Below are positions 1-10,496 of a DNA stretch of 55,000 nt, one piece after another (positions within the stretch are counted from its first letter, which is position 1; each line of letters begins with the position of its first letter). This stretch comes from Prorocentrum cordatum (lineage: Eukaryota; Sar; Dinophyceae; Prorocentrales; Prorocentraceae), in NCBI GenBank assembly GCA_963575745.1, contig CAUYUJ010000925.1, positions 404,201-459,200 of the forward strand, in the 5' to 3' direction. A program made the position numbers and the translations under genes. A model generated the notes under the pieces. The model was not told the DNA's origin and did not search any database. It was given only the letters and a program-made list of their open reading frames with translations.

Positions 1-116
1 CTCGTCAGATCACGCTCGGCCCCATGCGCAATATCAATCGCAGTGGCAACGCCGCCAAGTCTTACCACTTCCGTTGAGACGCCTGCACAGCCCGCGTATA
101 TGTCCTCCAATTTCCA
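1..116 (-). pseudogene. Methyltransferase-like domain of the DIRS-like element, cut by window edge
   Basis: Translation of the minus strand from 116 to 1 gives about 38 residues beginning WKLEDIYAGCAG, followed by a Gly-rich turn, a helix (STEVVRLGG) and a strand ending in AIDIAHG. This is the shape of SAM-binding motif I (strand, G-rich loop, helix, then an acidic residue). It follows the recombinase by about 110 bases, with a frame change between. In DIRS elements a methyltransferase domain sits next to the recombinase. The rest lies outside the window, so the catalytic motif cannot be seen. Confidence 0.5.
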
Positions 117-223
117 GGTCGCGGTGCCGTGGGCGGTGCAGGCGGCAGCCTTCCGTCCAAGAACGCCCCTTTCAAGTTCTTCTCGCGCCAGAGGCAGCGC
201 TCTTGGACACCGGCGGGCAGTGT

Positions 224-1156
224 TTACCGCTGGGCCTGCACGCGACCTCCTTCCTCGTATCTGGCGACGCTCTTGTGGCTACCCAACCATCCCCGCTTCT
301 GGATCTCGCCCGAGGCGCGGCGCGGGCGGAGGCGGTCCCACGAGGCGCCGCTGCGCCTGAGCTGGTGCGGCGCCAGCTCGGGCAGGCCGAGCTTCGCCAT
401 CGCCATCTTGAGCTGCTTCAGGTATGTCGCGTGCGTGTAGCTGAACACCGCCTCGTCTCCTGTCTTGCCTCGCATGAGCTTGCGCGGCAGCTGCGTGGCC
501 CGGGCCCCCCCCATCCCCCGCAGAACGGCGTCGTCGCGCGAGCCGACCTTGGTCGGGCGCAACTCCTCGAACGGTCTGATCACGACGGTCCAAAACGGCC
601 CGATGTTGGTCGCTGGCGGGGCGATCCACTGCGCTTTCAGGTCGTGAATGTCGCCGGGCCGTCCGTAGGTCGCCAGCGACGCTATGACCTGAATGGCCAT
701 CGCGCGGCAGCCCGTCCCTGGCAACTCGCCTATCACCGCCGCCCACGCAGGCCGCGCCTCGGGCAGGCGCGACTGCCCCGGAGCCAGGCGGTCCCAGCCC
801 TGGAAGGCACGGCGGGCACGCGGCAACCTCGCGGGCCCGCGGCGACCGTACTCCGGGAACAGCCCCTTGATGGCCGCCAGCAGGAGGTGGCCTGTGCCGC
901 CGCCCCAGCCCGCGAAGGACTTCTCGTTGAACGCCTCGTTCAGCGTGCAGTCGGGCTCCTCCGGGGGGCCCAGCGAGAGACCGAGCCTGCCGCAGTCGCG
1001 CGCGAACGACTGGCGCGTCTCCTGACGAAGCTGGTCGGCCCGATCGGACGCGGCCTCGCCCTCGAGGAACGAGCGGCCGAGGGTGCCGACCTCCGCTGAG
1101 TAACGATCCTGCCTCAAGAGGCTCGCCGTCGCTCTCCTCGCCTTCGGTGGCGGCAT
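224..1156 (-). pseudogene. Tyrosine recombinase (integrase) domain of the DIRS-like element
   Basis: A 310-residue open stretch on the minus strand. Near residue 165 the motif TYGRPGDIHDLK carries the first catalytic Arg in its usual setting. Towards the C-terminus come HQLRRSG, the H-x-x-R box, then RGWLGSHKSVARYE, which supplies the second His/Trp region and the Tyr nucleophile. The order and spacing fit a tyrosine recombinase of the DIRS/Crypton type, which would insert the circular DNA intermediate without target duplication. The start at 1,156 is only the first ATG after the frame opens; in an intact element this would follow the RNase H in a larger ORF. The catalytic residues are intact here, unlike the rest of the element. 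Confidence 0.72.
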
Positions 1157-1443
1157 CAGCGGCGGGCCGGGGGGCGACCTCGGCAGCGTCCTGAGGGCGC
1201 CGCAGCCTCTGAGGCGCCCTCGCCTTCTCGACCGTCGAGCGCCCGATCGCCATCGGCCGCCTCTCCTCTTGGTGGCCCGTCGTCGCCGCCGCCAGCGCGG
1301 CAGCCCGGGGGGTCCCCCCTGGCCCCTGCGGCGGCCGCGCCGAGCTCATCACCCGCCCGAGGTCGCTTCGAAAAGAGCTCGAAGCGTCGGGGGGGCCCTT
1401 CAGCCGGGTTGAGCCCAGAAGGGAACCAGGGAACGTGGCGGCG

Positions 1444-1501
1444 GACATCGAGGGCCAGGCGCAGAGCGCACCACCGTGGACATCGAGGGCCAGGCGCAGA
1501 G
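1444..1501. repeat. 23-bp direct microduplication inside the RNase H region
   Basis: GACATCGAGGGCCAGGCGCA and three more bases occur at 1,444-1,466 and again exactly at 1,479-1,501. The 35-base offset is not a multiple of three, so the duplication shifts frame just after the RNase H motif VLVFAQGR. It looks like a local slip or patch duplication that helped kill the element. Confidence 0.85.
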
Positions 1502-1504
1502 TCT

Positions 1505-2535
1505 TCCCTGAGCGAAAACCAGAACTTGCCCACTCTGGTCTTTTAGAAATATGACATGCCGACTCCCAAATCCAGGGCGCTTGGCGAGCCTCCTCAGTGC
1601 CCAGATCATCCCCTTGGCCTCTAGGATGTGGATGGCCTCCTTCCACGAGAACTGCCCAGCGTGCACGGTCCCCCGGGCGCTCTCGTGGATCCAGTCGGGG
1701 GCGATGTCGGGGAACTCGGGCCCCTCCCCAGAACTCGCCAGGCTCGTTGGCCCCCATCGGGGGCGAAGATCGTCATCGGGTCGTTCAGGGCATGGCGAGT
1801 GCATGCGAGAGAACGGACGCGATGGCCATTATCTTGGCCGACGCGAAACCTCAACCTCTCACCGACGCGTCCAGCGTCTTATACGTTCTCGTCGCCGCAC
1901 TGCGCCTCGACCACTCCCCATCCTGTCAGACAGGCGTCAGTGGCCGCGACTTGCCCATGCCAGGGCAATCTCGATTTGGCATACGCGAAGGGCAGCAGAG
2001 CACGGGCCGCGCTGAGCTCGGCGCGGACAGAGGGCCAAAGGTCGAGTGTCTCCTGTCGCGCCGCGCAAATAAACTGATGAGTGGCCGACGGCAGAAACGA
2101 CGACGGTCGGCGAAGCATGTGAATGAACGTAAGATGGCCGACCGTCGACTCGAGCTGGCACCCCGACGCAACACCGCGGTCGAGCAACCATGTCAGCACG
2201 CCGTCGAGCTCCCACGTGCGGTTGAGCGAGGTGGCAACGAGCCCGGAGTGACCATTGATGCTTACACCCAACACCTCAGTCTCCTGACATACCTCAACGT
2301 GCTCGTGCGTTGCCAGCCCCGCTGCGTCCGGGGCCGCGCAGGCCTGGTCCTCCTGCGCCCGCGCTTCAGGCGGCTGGCCACCAATGACACCTGCATTGTC
2401 AACGTAGACGCAGTGCAAAGGTTGGCCACCAGCCGCGACCAAGCGCGCGCCGCCAAACGTCTGCAAGCGACGAGACGCTGGCGCGCCCGCGGCCGCCTCC
2501 TCCTGATGGGCGACGGCAGCCTGCAATAAGCACAA
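1505..2535 (-). pseudogene. RT palm (YVDN box) and RNase H of the DIRS-like element
   Basis: The frame 2,535-1,879 contains YVDNAGVIG, the RT motif C with Asn in place of the usual second Asp. It is followed by a primer-grip-like stretch (EVLGVSINGHSG), the connection region (VGHLTFIHMLRRPSSF) and the start of RNase H (ATDACLTGWGVVEA, first catalytic Asp). The RNase H continues in another frame at about 1,804-1,505 with WKEAIHILEAKGMIWALRRL, carrying the catalytic Glu, and VIFLKDQSG, the third acidic strand. At least one frameshift near 1,850-1,880 separates them. YVDN suggests either a variant active site or decay. Confidence 0.68.
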
Positions 2536-2538
2536 TGA

Positions 2539-3222
2539 TCATTTGGAGCGCATCGGAAGCACCGCGAAGCACGGGTGCACCCGTCGGTCTCCAGGCAGCC
2601 TCTCACCTCCGGTAGCGCGAAGGCCGAGCTCCTCCGCGTGGAGGGAGGGCAGGCCGAAGTACCTGCTCAGCTCGGCATCGATCTTGAAGCGGAAGAACGC
2701 GCCCCGCGAGCCCCCGGTGCTGACGAACTCCCCCACGTCGTCATCGACCTCGATCGTGCCCAAGGACTCGGCGGTGGCCAGTTGAACCCCGGGCGGATCA
2801 CGAAAACGACGCTTGCAGCGGCGGGCGTCCACAACCAGCCTCTGCTTCCCAATCTTCTTCTCTGCGCAACAGACGGTGGCGCGCTCCTTCGCCGAAGCGC
2901 ACCATCGCAGCGCTCCCGCCTTCTGCAGGCGCTTGACGAAGCGGATGTAAGCCTCGCGATCACTTGACATGTGGCGGTCCGTGCGAGGCGCGGTAGGCTC
3001 CGCGTCGTCGAGCACCTCCCAATACTCGCGGTCAGATGTGACCATGTGCTTCTCGAAAATCGACTGGCGCATCGGCAGCCTCGGGCGGCGCGACGTCCAG
3101 GGTGTCAGGGCAGTCCACGCAAGACGTCGGAACCGAGAGAGGCTCTTCCAGGTTGTCGACCACCACGTGCTCATCCGAGTCGCACCCGGCTCGGGAACGC
3201 AGAAGCGCGCGCGGCTTCGCAC
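2539..3222 (-). pseudogene. RT fingers and palm, N-terminal half, of the DIRS-like element
   Basis: The 227-residue frame contains FVKRLQKAGALRW, the charged fingers motif KKIGKQRLVVDARRCKRRF (RT motif 1 region), and AFFRFKIDAELSRYFGLP, with the motif A Asp. It ends at AVLPM, where an intact relative would run into motif B; here a stop and frame change intervene before the next segment. The first ~70 residues are poorly conserved and may not be native. Role in an intact element: synthesis of element cDNA from RNA. Confidence 0.65.
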
Positions 3223-3755
3223 GGGCGAGGCACTGCAGTAACAGCTTGAGAGGCAAGCATGGCGACCCTCACGCGACGGGTGGCTTCGGACCGCGCCAGC
3301 GAGGGGACCGCCGAAGGCACCGCGTCCGACCCGCGCCCGCTCGGCCAGTTCAGCACGCTGATGGCCTCGTTCGTGCGGATGGTCACGTTCCTCCGTCGAG
3401 CAACTCGCTGCCGCGCTCCTCGGCCTAGCCCTGCGCGGCAGGGCTCCTCCTCGACCAGCTTCGGCAGCGGGAAGAGCTCAGGCCCTCGTTGCCGAGGATA
3501 ACAAAACTCGCGCCAGGCGCTACCCCTTATGAAGATGATGCGGCCAGCGGAAGGGTCCCCGCCACGCTGCTCGGCCCCCTGGGCCTTGTCTGCGCCTCCA
3601 GCCTTGGCGCCTGCCTTCGCGGCTCCCTTGGGGCAGGCTGTCGAAGCACGGACGTCGAGGGCTTTCTGGCGCTGCTTCTCGATCTCCGCCTTCTCCTTCG
3701 TGCGACTGGCCACGTGTGCCGTCGGGGCCGAGGCGATCTCAAGCAGCGACAACAT
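3171..3755 (-). pseudogene. Linker between gag-like region and RT of the DIRS-like element
   Basis: Minus-strand frame of 194 residues. It begins with a Lys/Glu-rich coiled stretch (SRTKEKAEIEKQRQKALDV), passes an Ala/Gly/Lys-rich segment, then shows the short conserved-looking boxes ELFPLPKLVEE and TIRTNEAISVLNW before the RT. The placement between a gag-like domain and the RT fits the family; no enzymatic motif such as an aspartic protease is seen. Confidence 0.5.
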
Positions 3756-4955
3756 TCACCTGGCCATCGCTTCGAACGACGCCAGCGACGCCACGTTGAG
3801 CTGGTCATAGCATCCCGCCGCGTCCAGCAAGCGACGCATGGCCTGCAGGTCGCAAGGCAGGCGGTCCGTCGGCGAGATACGATTCTCCACCAAGTACTTC
3901 TGGTGCCGCATCAGTGGAGAGCCGCCCGCCCTCTCGATGTTCTTGGCAATCCACAGCATTGTCCTCGGGCCCTCGACGCGCCAGTCTTCGTAGAAACTCT
4001 CGTGCATCTTGGACACCGCCTCCTTCCAGCTGCGGAGCGCTCCCCGTGCTCGTCGCACTGCGCAGCGATGGTACGGGCATCTTCCGACTGATCACCGAGA
4101 GCGATCGCAGCATCGGGCGCTTCTCCTCGGGCAGTGGCCATGGCGGCGCAGGCCAACGCGGCGTCCGCGGCGACCCCGTAAGAGGACCACCGCCTCGCCC
4201 GCGGGTCTGCCCGCAGAAGACGCGCCAAGACATTCCACTAACACGCGGTCGCCGAGCCTGCTCCAACTGCGCTCGCTGTTGATGGTGGCAGCCTCGAACT
4301 TCGTGCCAATCGGGAAGCTCTGACACGGCTCGCCCACCAGCCAGACGAAGCCCACCTCGTGCTCCACAAGGCGGGGGGCGTCGGCGCCGAGGGATGCTGG
4401 GGGCGCCGCCGCCATCGGCAGGGGCGGGACGGGCCAAGAGTCACCTCCGCCTCCAAGCCCGTCAGCCAGCGCGCCAGGCGCGCTCGCCGCGGCCCCCCCT
4501 GGCCCTGCTGTTCCTGCGAAGCGGCCGCCAGTCACCGCCGTCTTGCCACGAAGGCGACGCAGCGGGGCGAGGGAGGCGCCCGCGCCAGCACCAGCGCCAC
4601 CAGCCCGCCAAAGGTCCTCCAGCGCGATCACCTGCCCGTCCCAGAACTGCACGTGACGCACGTCGTCGGCTCCTGGGGAGGCCTCGCCCGCGGCGTCGCG
4701 CACCAGCTGCCGGCCCGCGAGGATGCGTCCTCGCAGCTCGCGCCCGCCCAGGCCCTCGCGGAAACGGCACCGACGAGCTCCTGCCCGTCGTGGCACTTTG
4801 CCGCCAGGATCCTGCACGACGAACTCGCAGATGTCGCCGCGGACAAACGCCTCCAGCACCATATCGCCATCCGGGCTCTCCAGCGCCCACTCGGTGGCAC
4901 TCAGAGGCCAAGTGGCGAGCCTCTCGTGCAGAAGGTCCTCCCCCCGCATCCTCAT
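3756..4955 (-). pseudogene. Gag-like region of the DIRS-like element
   Basis: Frames 4,955-4,092 and 4,058-3,756 together give a region without a named domain. I recognise the pattern from dinoflagellate retroelement ORFs: ALESPDGDMVLEAFVRG and a Pro/Gly-rich linker, then SWKEAVSKMHESFYEDWRVEG-type text, GPRTMLWIAKNIERAG, an H-rich turn and YDQLNVASLASFEAMAR. The two frames overlap imperfectly, so at least one indel lies near 4,060-4,100. It probably served as a structural protein binding element RNA; this is inferred from position only. Confidence 0.5.
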
Positions 4956-5053
4956 AGCGCACGACTAGGCGACTTCCTGGCATCAGGCTCCTCAAAGACG
5001 CCGACTCCGCGGGGTCCAGCTCGTCGTCCAACGCCAGCGCCATGGCTGGGAAG

Positions 5054-5266
5054 TCACGGGCCGAACCAGAAGCTGAGTGTCCACAGCGTGAAGCCCAGGC
5101 CGCCCACGAGGAAGACAACCCACGGCGTCTCCGTGTCGGGGCAGGTCACCTCAGGGCAGGACGGGCAGATCGCCTGCGGGCACAGAGCCTCGGGCAGTTG
5201 AGCGACGGACACGGCGGCGGCGGCGGGCATATCGGCGGTTCCGATCCACCACCCTGGGAGCCCCAC
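5054..5266 (-). pseudogene. CPxC motif plus membrane segment at the N-terminus of the DIRS-like element
   Basis: A 70-residue minus-strand frame carries CPQAICPSCPEVTCPD, a run of Cys-Pro pairs, followed by one strongly hydrophobic segment WVVFLVGGLGFTLWTLSFW, about 19 residues. Similar CPxC-plus-membrane heads precede the gag-like part in other dinoflagellate elements that I remember. A stop follows, then the downstream gag-like frame takes over. The ATG at 5,266 is the first in the frame and is a reasonable start. Confidence 0.45.
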
Positions 5267-5454
5267 GCGACCACAGCTCCGGCAACAGCGCCACGCTCAA
5301 CCTCGCGCGCGGCCGCCTGCAGGAGCTCTGGGAAAGACGGGGGCCCCATTCTGGGCGAGCACCTCAAACACTTTGAGCAGAAATGGGCAACGATGAACAT
5401 TGCAACGCACCCTTTCAACTCTCTCGCATTACAGTCTAAGACAAACCAATGCAA

Positions 5455-5620
5455 TGTTCGCGTCCCCGAGGCCACACGCCTTTGTAAAGTAAGCAATTGT
5501 TGCGTTCCCGAGGAAGCGCACTTTTTGTAAACTACTCAATATTCACGTCCCCGAGGCAATACACCTTCGTAAATTACCCAACATTCCCGCCCCCGAAGCC
5601 ATAAACCTTTGCAAGTTGCG
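5455..5620. repeat. Degenerate ~43-bp tandem repeat, four units
   Basis: The core C(G)TCCCCGAGGC....CCTTTGTAAA recurs at about 5,461, 5,502, 5,547 and 5,589, a spacing of 41-45 bases. The units are AT-richer than the flanks. No gene is visible between 5,330 and 5,640. Confidence 0.7.
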
Positions 5621-6085
5621 CTGCATTTGCATTGCCCGAGGCCAAAGAGTGCTCCAAAGCTCCCGAAGATGGTTCCAAGACGGCCCAAAAGGGCCCAAAG
5701 AGGCCTCCCGAGAGAGCGCCAAGAGGCCCAAACCGTAGATTGTAAGACGGTGTTTGAAGGATGTTGGCCTTCCCGCATTTTCGGCTTTCCGACGCTCCAA
5801 GACGGCTCAAGAAGCTCCCAAGACCGCCCCACAACAGCCCAAGACGCCTCCAAGTGGGCCCCAAGACGGCCCAAGAGGGAGGGCCCAAAGACGGCCCCAA
5901 GCAGGGAACCACAAACCGCCCCCAGAAGGCTCCAAGAGGCCCAAAGAAGCGTTCAAGACATGCCCAAGAGGCCTCCGAAAAGCCCAGAGAGATACCCCAC
6001 GAGGCCCGTAAGAGGCGCCCGAATCGCCTCCAAGAGGCCCCCGAGAGGCTTCCCACGACACCCTAACACATATACAAGAGGCCGC

Positions 6086-6300
6086 AGACCAACAACCCAG
6101 GCATGGTGGCGGGATGGGCCGAAGGCCACTCGGATCCGCCGCCCCCTTCTGATTTATCAAAGGGGTGCCTGGCGTGCCGGACGATATGGCTGTTGGTTTT
6201 TGTTCTTGTCCCAGAAGAACTCCCCCTGGGGCTTCGGCCCGTCCCGCCGGGGTCCCGGGAGATTCCCGAAAATCAGTCTGTTACTGCCTTTGTTGCCCCA
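6086..6300 (+). repeat. Dispersed repeat R1, copy a
   Basis: It runs from AACCCAGGCATGGTGGCGGG through GATCCGCCGCC, CCTGGCGTGCCGGAC, a TTTTTGTTCTTG stretch, GGGGCTTCGGCCCGTCCCG and a CGAAAAT end. The same order of boxes recurs at 8,010-8,190, and its first 40 bases recur at 30,045-30,085 beside another CCAAGA block. It has no coding signal. Confidence 0.7.
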
Positions 6301-7266
6301 AATTGGCCCAAGATGGCCTCCAAGACGGCCAAGATGGCCCAGGATGACCTCCAAGATGCCTCCAAGACAGCCAAGATGGCCTCCAAGACGGCTAAGATGG
6401 CCCCAAGATGCATCCAAGACTGCCCAAGATGGCCTCAATATGGTCAGACGGCCCAAAAGGCCCGCAAGAGGCCTCCAAGACGGCCCAAGAGGCCTCCAAG
6501 AGGTCCTCCAGGAAGGCCCGACGAGGCCAAAATCATTTATTGTCCTTAGGTTTTCGAAGGATTTTTGCATTTGCGCATTTTCGGCTTTCCGACGGCCCAA
6601 GACGGCCCAAGAGGCTCCGAAAATTGCCCCAAGATCGCCCAAGAGGCCTCCAAGATGGTCCCATGACGGCCCCAGACGCCCCCAATACCGCCCCAAGAGG
6701 GTCCGAAGACGGCCCAAGAGGCTTCCAAGACGCCCAAGATGGCCTCTAAGACGGCCCTGGAGCACCCCTAAGAGGGCCCCAAGTCGGCCCAGAAAGGCCC
6801 CCCAAACGGCTTCCGACGGCGTCAGACGGGCCAAGAGCCCACCAAGATGGCCGAAGTTTGCTCGCAGCTGGCCAAAGACGGCCCAAGAGGCCTCCAAGAG
6901 GGCTTCCAGGAAGGCCAGAAACGCTAAAAACACTGATTTTCTTTAGGTTTTCGAATGATTTTGACATTTGCTTCGTTTCGGCCTTCGGACGGCCCGATAC
7001 GGCCCAAGAGCCCCCAAAAATCGCGCCAAGGATCGCCCAAGAGGCCTCCAAGATGGCCCCATGACGGCCCAAGAGGCCCCCAAGACGGCCCCAAGAGGGC
7101 CCCAAGACGGCCCAGAGAGGTCCCCCAAACGGCTTCCGACGGCGTCAGACGGGCCAGAGGCCCACCAAGATGGCCGAAGTTGGCTCGAAGCTGACCCAAG
7201 ACGGCCCAAGAGGCCTCCAAGAAGGCCTCCAGGAAGGCCAGAAAAGGCCAACAACATTGAGTTTCC

Positions 7267-7267
<1 letters not shown>

Positions 7268-7330
<63 letters not shown>

Positions 7331-7332
7331 GT
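7268..7332. repeat. (ATT)n microsatellite
   Basis: About 21 tandem ATT triplets interrupt a higher-order repeat unit and stretch the 6,926-7,640 unit to about 710 bases. AT-rich sequence continues to about 7,405, ending at a C10 run. Confidence 0.95.
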
Positions 7333-7991
7333 CGTATATTCATTATTATTGGAATTATCATTATTAGTATTAAAATTAAATTATAATTATTTATTTATTT
7401 TTTTAGATAACCCCCCCCCCAAGAGGCCCAGGAGGCTTTTGAGACGCCCAAGACGGCCTCCAAGACGGCCCTGGAGCACCCCAAGAGGGCCCCAAGTCGG
7501 CCCAGAAGCGCCCCCCAAACGGCTTCCGACGGCGTCGGACGGGCCAGGAGCCCACCAAAACGGCCGAAGATGGCACTAAGATGGCCCAAGACGGCCGAAG
7601 AGGCTTCCAAGAGGGCCTCCAGGAAGGGCCGAAAAGGCAAGCATCATTGATTTCCCATGAGTTTTTGAAGGATTGTGGCATTTGTTTTTTTTCGGCCTTC
7701 CGACGGACCGAGACGGCCCAAGTGCCCCCAAAGATCGCCCAAGAGGCCCAAGACGGCCCCCAGAGGCCCCCAAGACGGCCCAAGAGGCCTCCAAGACGCT
7801 CAAGAGGGCCTCCAAGAAGGCCCAAGAACCCTCCAAGACGTCCTCCAAGAAGGCCCGAAAGGGTCAAAATGGCCTCCAGACGGCCAAGATGACTTTCAAG
7901 ATGCCCACGTGTTCCCCGAATGATTTCCAAACCGATTCGGGGAACACATGGTCCGATAGCTTGGCAGGTCTGGCCTAAACGTTCGGCCGCA

Positions 7992-8190
7992 TAGGCGCTT
8001 CCAAAAAGGCAGGGGGCGGCGGTGATTCGCCGTAGGCGTCTTAGATCCGCCGCCCCGTGGTCTTGCCACAGAGGGCCTGGCGTGCTAGACCCTACTGGTT
8101 TGGTCTTGGTTCTTTCTCTAAAAGAGCTCTCCCGTAGGGCTTCGGCCTGTCCCGCCGGTCACCTGGAAGGGCGCCGAAAATGTACTTTTC
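7992..8190 (+). repeat. Dispersed repeat R1, copy b
   Basis: Contains GGCGCTTCCAAAAAGGCAGG, GGCGGCGGTGATTCG.CGTAGG, GATCCGCCGCC and GTGGTCTTGCCACAG. The first ~95 bases match 12,668-12,770 almost exactly; the later part matches 6,140-6,300. Confidence 0.75.
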
Positions 8191-8534
8191 AATGCCTTTC
8201 TCGTTCCAGGATGGCCCAAGATGGCCTCCAAGACGGCTCAGACTGCCCGAGATGGCCTCGAAGGTCGCCCCCCAATGGTCCACGATGGCTTCCGAGACGG
8301 CCGAAGAGGGTCCAAGATGCCTCCAAGTCCGCCAAAGAAGCCTTCAAGCAGCATCCAAGACGGCCCAAGACGGCCGAAGAGGTGCCCAAGAGGCCTCCGA
8401 CACGGCTCCAGAAGCTTCCGAAAGGTCCTCCACGAGGGCCCGAAGAGGCGAAAAGTCAACGATATCCTCACATTATATGTTTCGGTTTTCTTGGACAACC
8501 CGCGCATTCCTTTTCCTCCCCCTCTCTCCTCCTC

Positions 8535-8573
8535 ACTCACACTCACCATCATCACCATCATCATCATCATCAG

Positions 8574-8610
<37 letters not shown>

Positions 8611-8960
8611 GTCGTCAGCATCATCATCATCATCATCACCATCATCATCGTCATCACCCCGATCACAATCATCACAATTATCACAATCACCTGTCACCCC
8701 ACTACACCTTCTCTCATAATCATCTAGTCACTCTCTCTCATTCACGTTCCCCCATCACTCACTCATCATCATGTCATGATCGCATCGTGATCATCGGGCA
8801 TCATCATCATCGTCATAATCACCCGCGCATCATCGTCATCACTATCACCACCCCATCGTGGCCATCGACCATATCACCATGCCCATCGTGGCCATCGTCA
8901 TCACTATCACCACGCCGGGCATCATCGTCATATCACCCGCGCATCATCGCATCGTGGCCT
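8535..8960. repeat. CAT-triplet repeat tract
   Basis: Irregular (CAT)n/(CAC)n at 8,545-8,700 passes into a longer imperfect unit around CATCGTGGCCATCG at 8,850-8,960. The His-rich translation is an artefact of the triplet. Confidence 0.9.
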
Positions 8961-10215
8961 TGTAGTGAATTGCGAGGAAATCTCGAGCGGAAGCCCCATC
9001 CCTATGGGGCCCGCACCTCATGTTGGTAATCCGAGCGGGTCATCCAAGCCCTGTGGCAGTCGCCGCGTTTGGGCTTTCATGGCCTGGGTACGAAGGGAAT
9101 CTCAAGCAAGAATTTCGTCTGTGAGTGAAGTGTTCTCAGGCAAGGGCCGCTTCCGTATGGAGTCCGCACTTGACGTTGGCAATCCGAGCGGGCCATCGGA
9201 ACCCTGTAGCCATCGCCAGTTTTTCGGCGTCCCTGGGCTGAGTACGGAAGAAGTTTCAGGCGGAAGTTTCGTCGATGATTGACGTGCGAGGAAGTCTCCG
9301 GCGGGAACCCTTCCCCTATGGGGTCCGCACTTCACGTTGGCAATTCGAGCGGACCATCAAGATCCTGTAGCTGTCGTCACTGATGGGCTTTTCTGACCTG
9401 AGTATGGAGGAAGTCTCGAAGCGGGGGTTTCGTCTGTGAGTGAATTGTGCGGAAATCTCAGGCGGGAGTCCCCTCCCTGTGGAGTCCGCGCGTCACGTTG
9501 GTTTCGAACGGGCCATCGGGATCCTGTAAGTGATGTCGCTTGTTCGGCTCCTCTCGACTGAATATGGAGGACGTCTCAGGCGGGAGCTTCGTCTGTGAGT
9601 GCACCGCGAGGAAGTCTCAGGCGGAACCGCTTCCCTATGGGGTCCGCATTTCATGTCGGCAGTCCGCCCGTGTCATCGAAATGTGTGACTGTCGTCACTT
9701 TTTCGGCTGGATTGAACACGAAGGAAATCTCAGGCGGGAGCTTCGTCTGTGAGCGCCTTGCGAGGAAGTCTCAGGCGGGACCCCTTCCGTACGGGGTCCA
9801 CATTTCATGTTGGCAATCCGAGCGGGTCATCGGCGATCGGGATCTTGTAACCGTTGTCACATTTTCGGCTCCTCTGGAATGGATGCGCAGGAAATCTCAG
9901 GCGGGAGTTTCGTCTGTGAGTGAATTGCGAGGAAGTCTCAGGTGGGAGCCCCCTCCCTATGGGGTCCGCACTTCACGTTGGCAGTCCGAGCGGGTCATCG
10001 GGATCCTGTAACCGTCGTCACTTTTTCGGCTCCTTTGGACTGGAAATGACAAAAATCTCCGGCGGGAGCTTCGTCCGTGAGTGAATTGCGGGGATGTCTC
10101 AGGCGGGAGCCGCCTCCATGTGGGGCCCGCACTTCATGTTGGCAATCCGAGCGGTTCATCGGAGCCTTCTAGCTGGCGCCACTTGTTCGGCTCCTCTGGA
10201 TTGAATCTGGACTCC
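8961..10215. repeat. 158-bp satellite, eight units
   Basis: The marker CCTATGGGGTCCGCACTTC, followed by TGTTGGCAATCCGAGCGGG, occurs near 9,001, 9,157, 9,315, 9,475, 9,633, 9,788, 9,956 and 10,112, a spacing of 155-168 bases. Each unit also carries GAGGAAGTCTCAGGCGGGA and TCGTCTGTGAGTGAATTG. Units are roughly 75-90% alike by eye. No open frame is conserved through the array. Confidence 0.92.
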
Positions 10216-10496
10216 AGGTCTGAGGCGGAGCAGCTCGTGGCAGAGATGAACTTCGTGCTGCCTCCCGCTTGAGCGCGGCCGCGACTAACTCGGTGCCTGC
10301 GGGGTTGTCCCAGCGGCTTGCTCTCGCGCCCAGCGGCTCGCGGGGTTGTCCCGACGGCCGTTGCCCCGACGGCTCCTTGATTTTGCCATCGGAGAACGCG
10401 CCCCTGCCGGGCGCGGCGGCGAGGGCGCCGAGGAACATCGGCATGCGCCCCCCTGCCCGGAGGAAGGGGAGGTGCATGGGGAGAACAGAGAACAGG

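Larger units (their letters stand above)
1..5330 (-). mobile_element. Degenerate DIRS-like tyrosine-recombinase retroelement (partial at its 3' end)
   Basis: Reading down the minus strand from about 5,330, I see in order a CPxC/membrane segment, a gag-like region, a reverse transcriptase, RNase H, a tyrosine recombinase and the beginning of a methyltransferase-like domain that leaves the window at base 1. RT-RNase H-tyrosine recombinase is the DIRS order, and DIRS elements are known to carry a methyltransferase-type domain. The parts lie in different frames with intervening stops, so this copy is dead. No terminal repeats were identified, so the 5' limit is approximate. A Ty3-like element would carry a DDE integrase instead, and none is seen. 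Confidence 0.72.
5630..8460. repeat. CCAAGA higher-order repeat block 1
   Basis: Long stretches are built from CCAAGACGGCC, CCAAGAGGCCT and CCAAGATGGCC, each 9-12 bases. Every ~400 bases they are interrupted by a conserved joint of the form TTTAGGTTTTCGAAGGATTT...CATTTGC..TTTTCGGCCTTCCGACGG, seen near 5,736, 6,529, 6,926 and 7,640. A second marker, GGCTTCCGACGGCGTCAGAC, lies near 6,805, 7,130 and 7,520. Translations such as GRLGGLLGASWAVLG on the minus strand, and Pro/Lys/Arg-rich ones on the plus strand, are by-products of the repeat and are not called as genes. Confidence 0.9.

Noticed and set aside
5574-7930. Long minus-strand ORFs reading GRLGGLLGASWAVLG-type proteins, and plus-strand Pro/Lys/Arg-rich counterparts
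   Set aside because: They are translations of the CCAAGA repeat in several frames at once, with no start context or domain; the same happens in every block.
8022-9029. His-rich 335-codon ORF
   Set aside because: It is the CAT/CAC triplet tract in translation, joined to satellite sequence.
9217-9245. Spliced-leader-like words (CCTGTAGCCATCGCCAG) in the 158-bp satellite
   Set aside because: Only the first ten bases resemble the leader, and other units vary at those positions, so it is chance.
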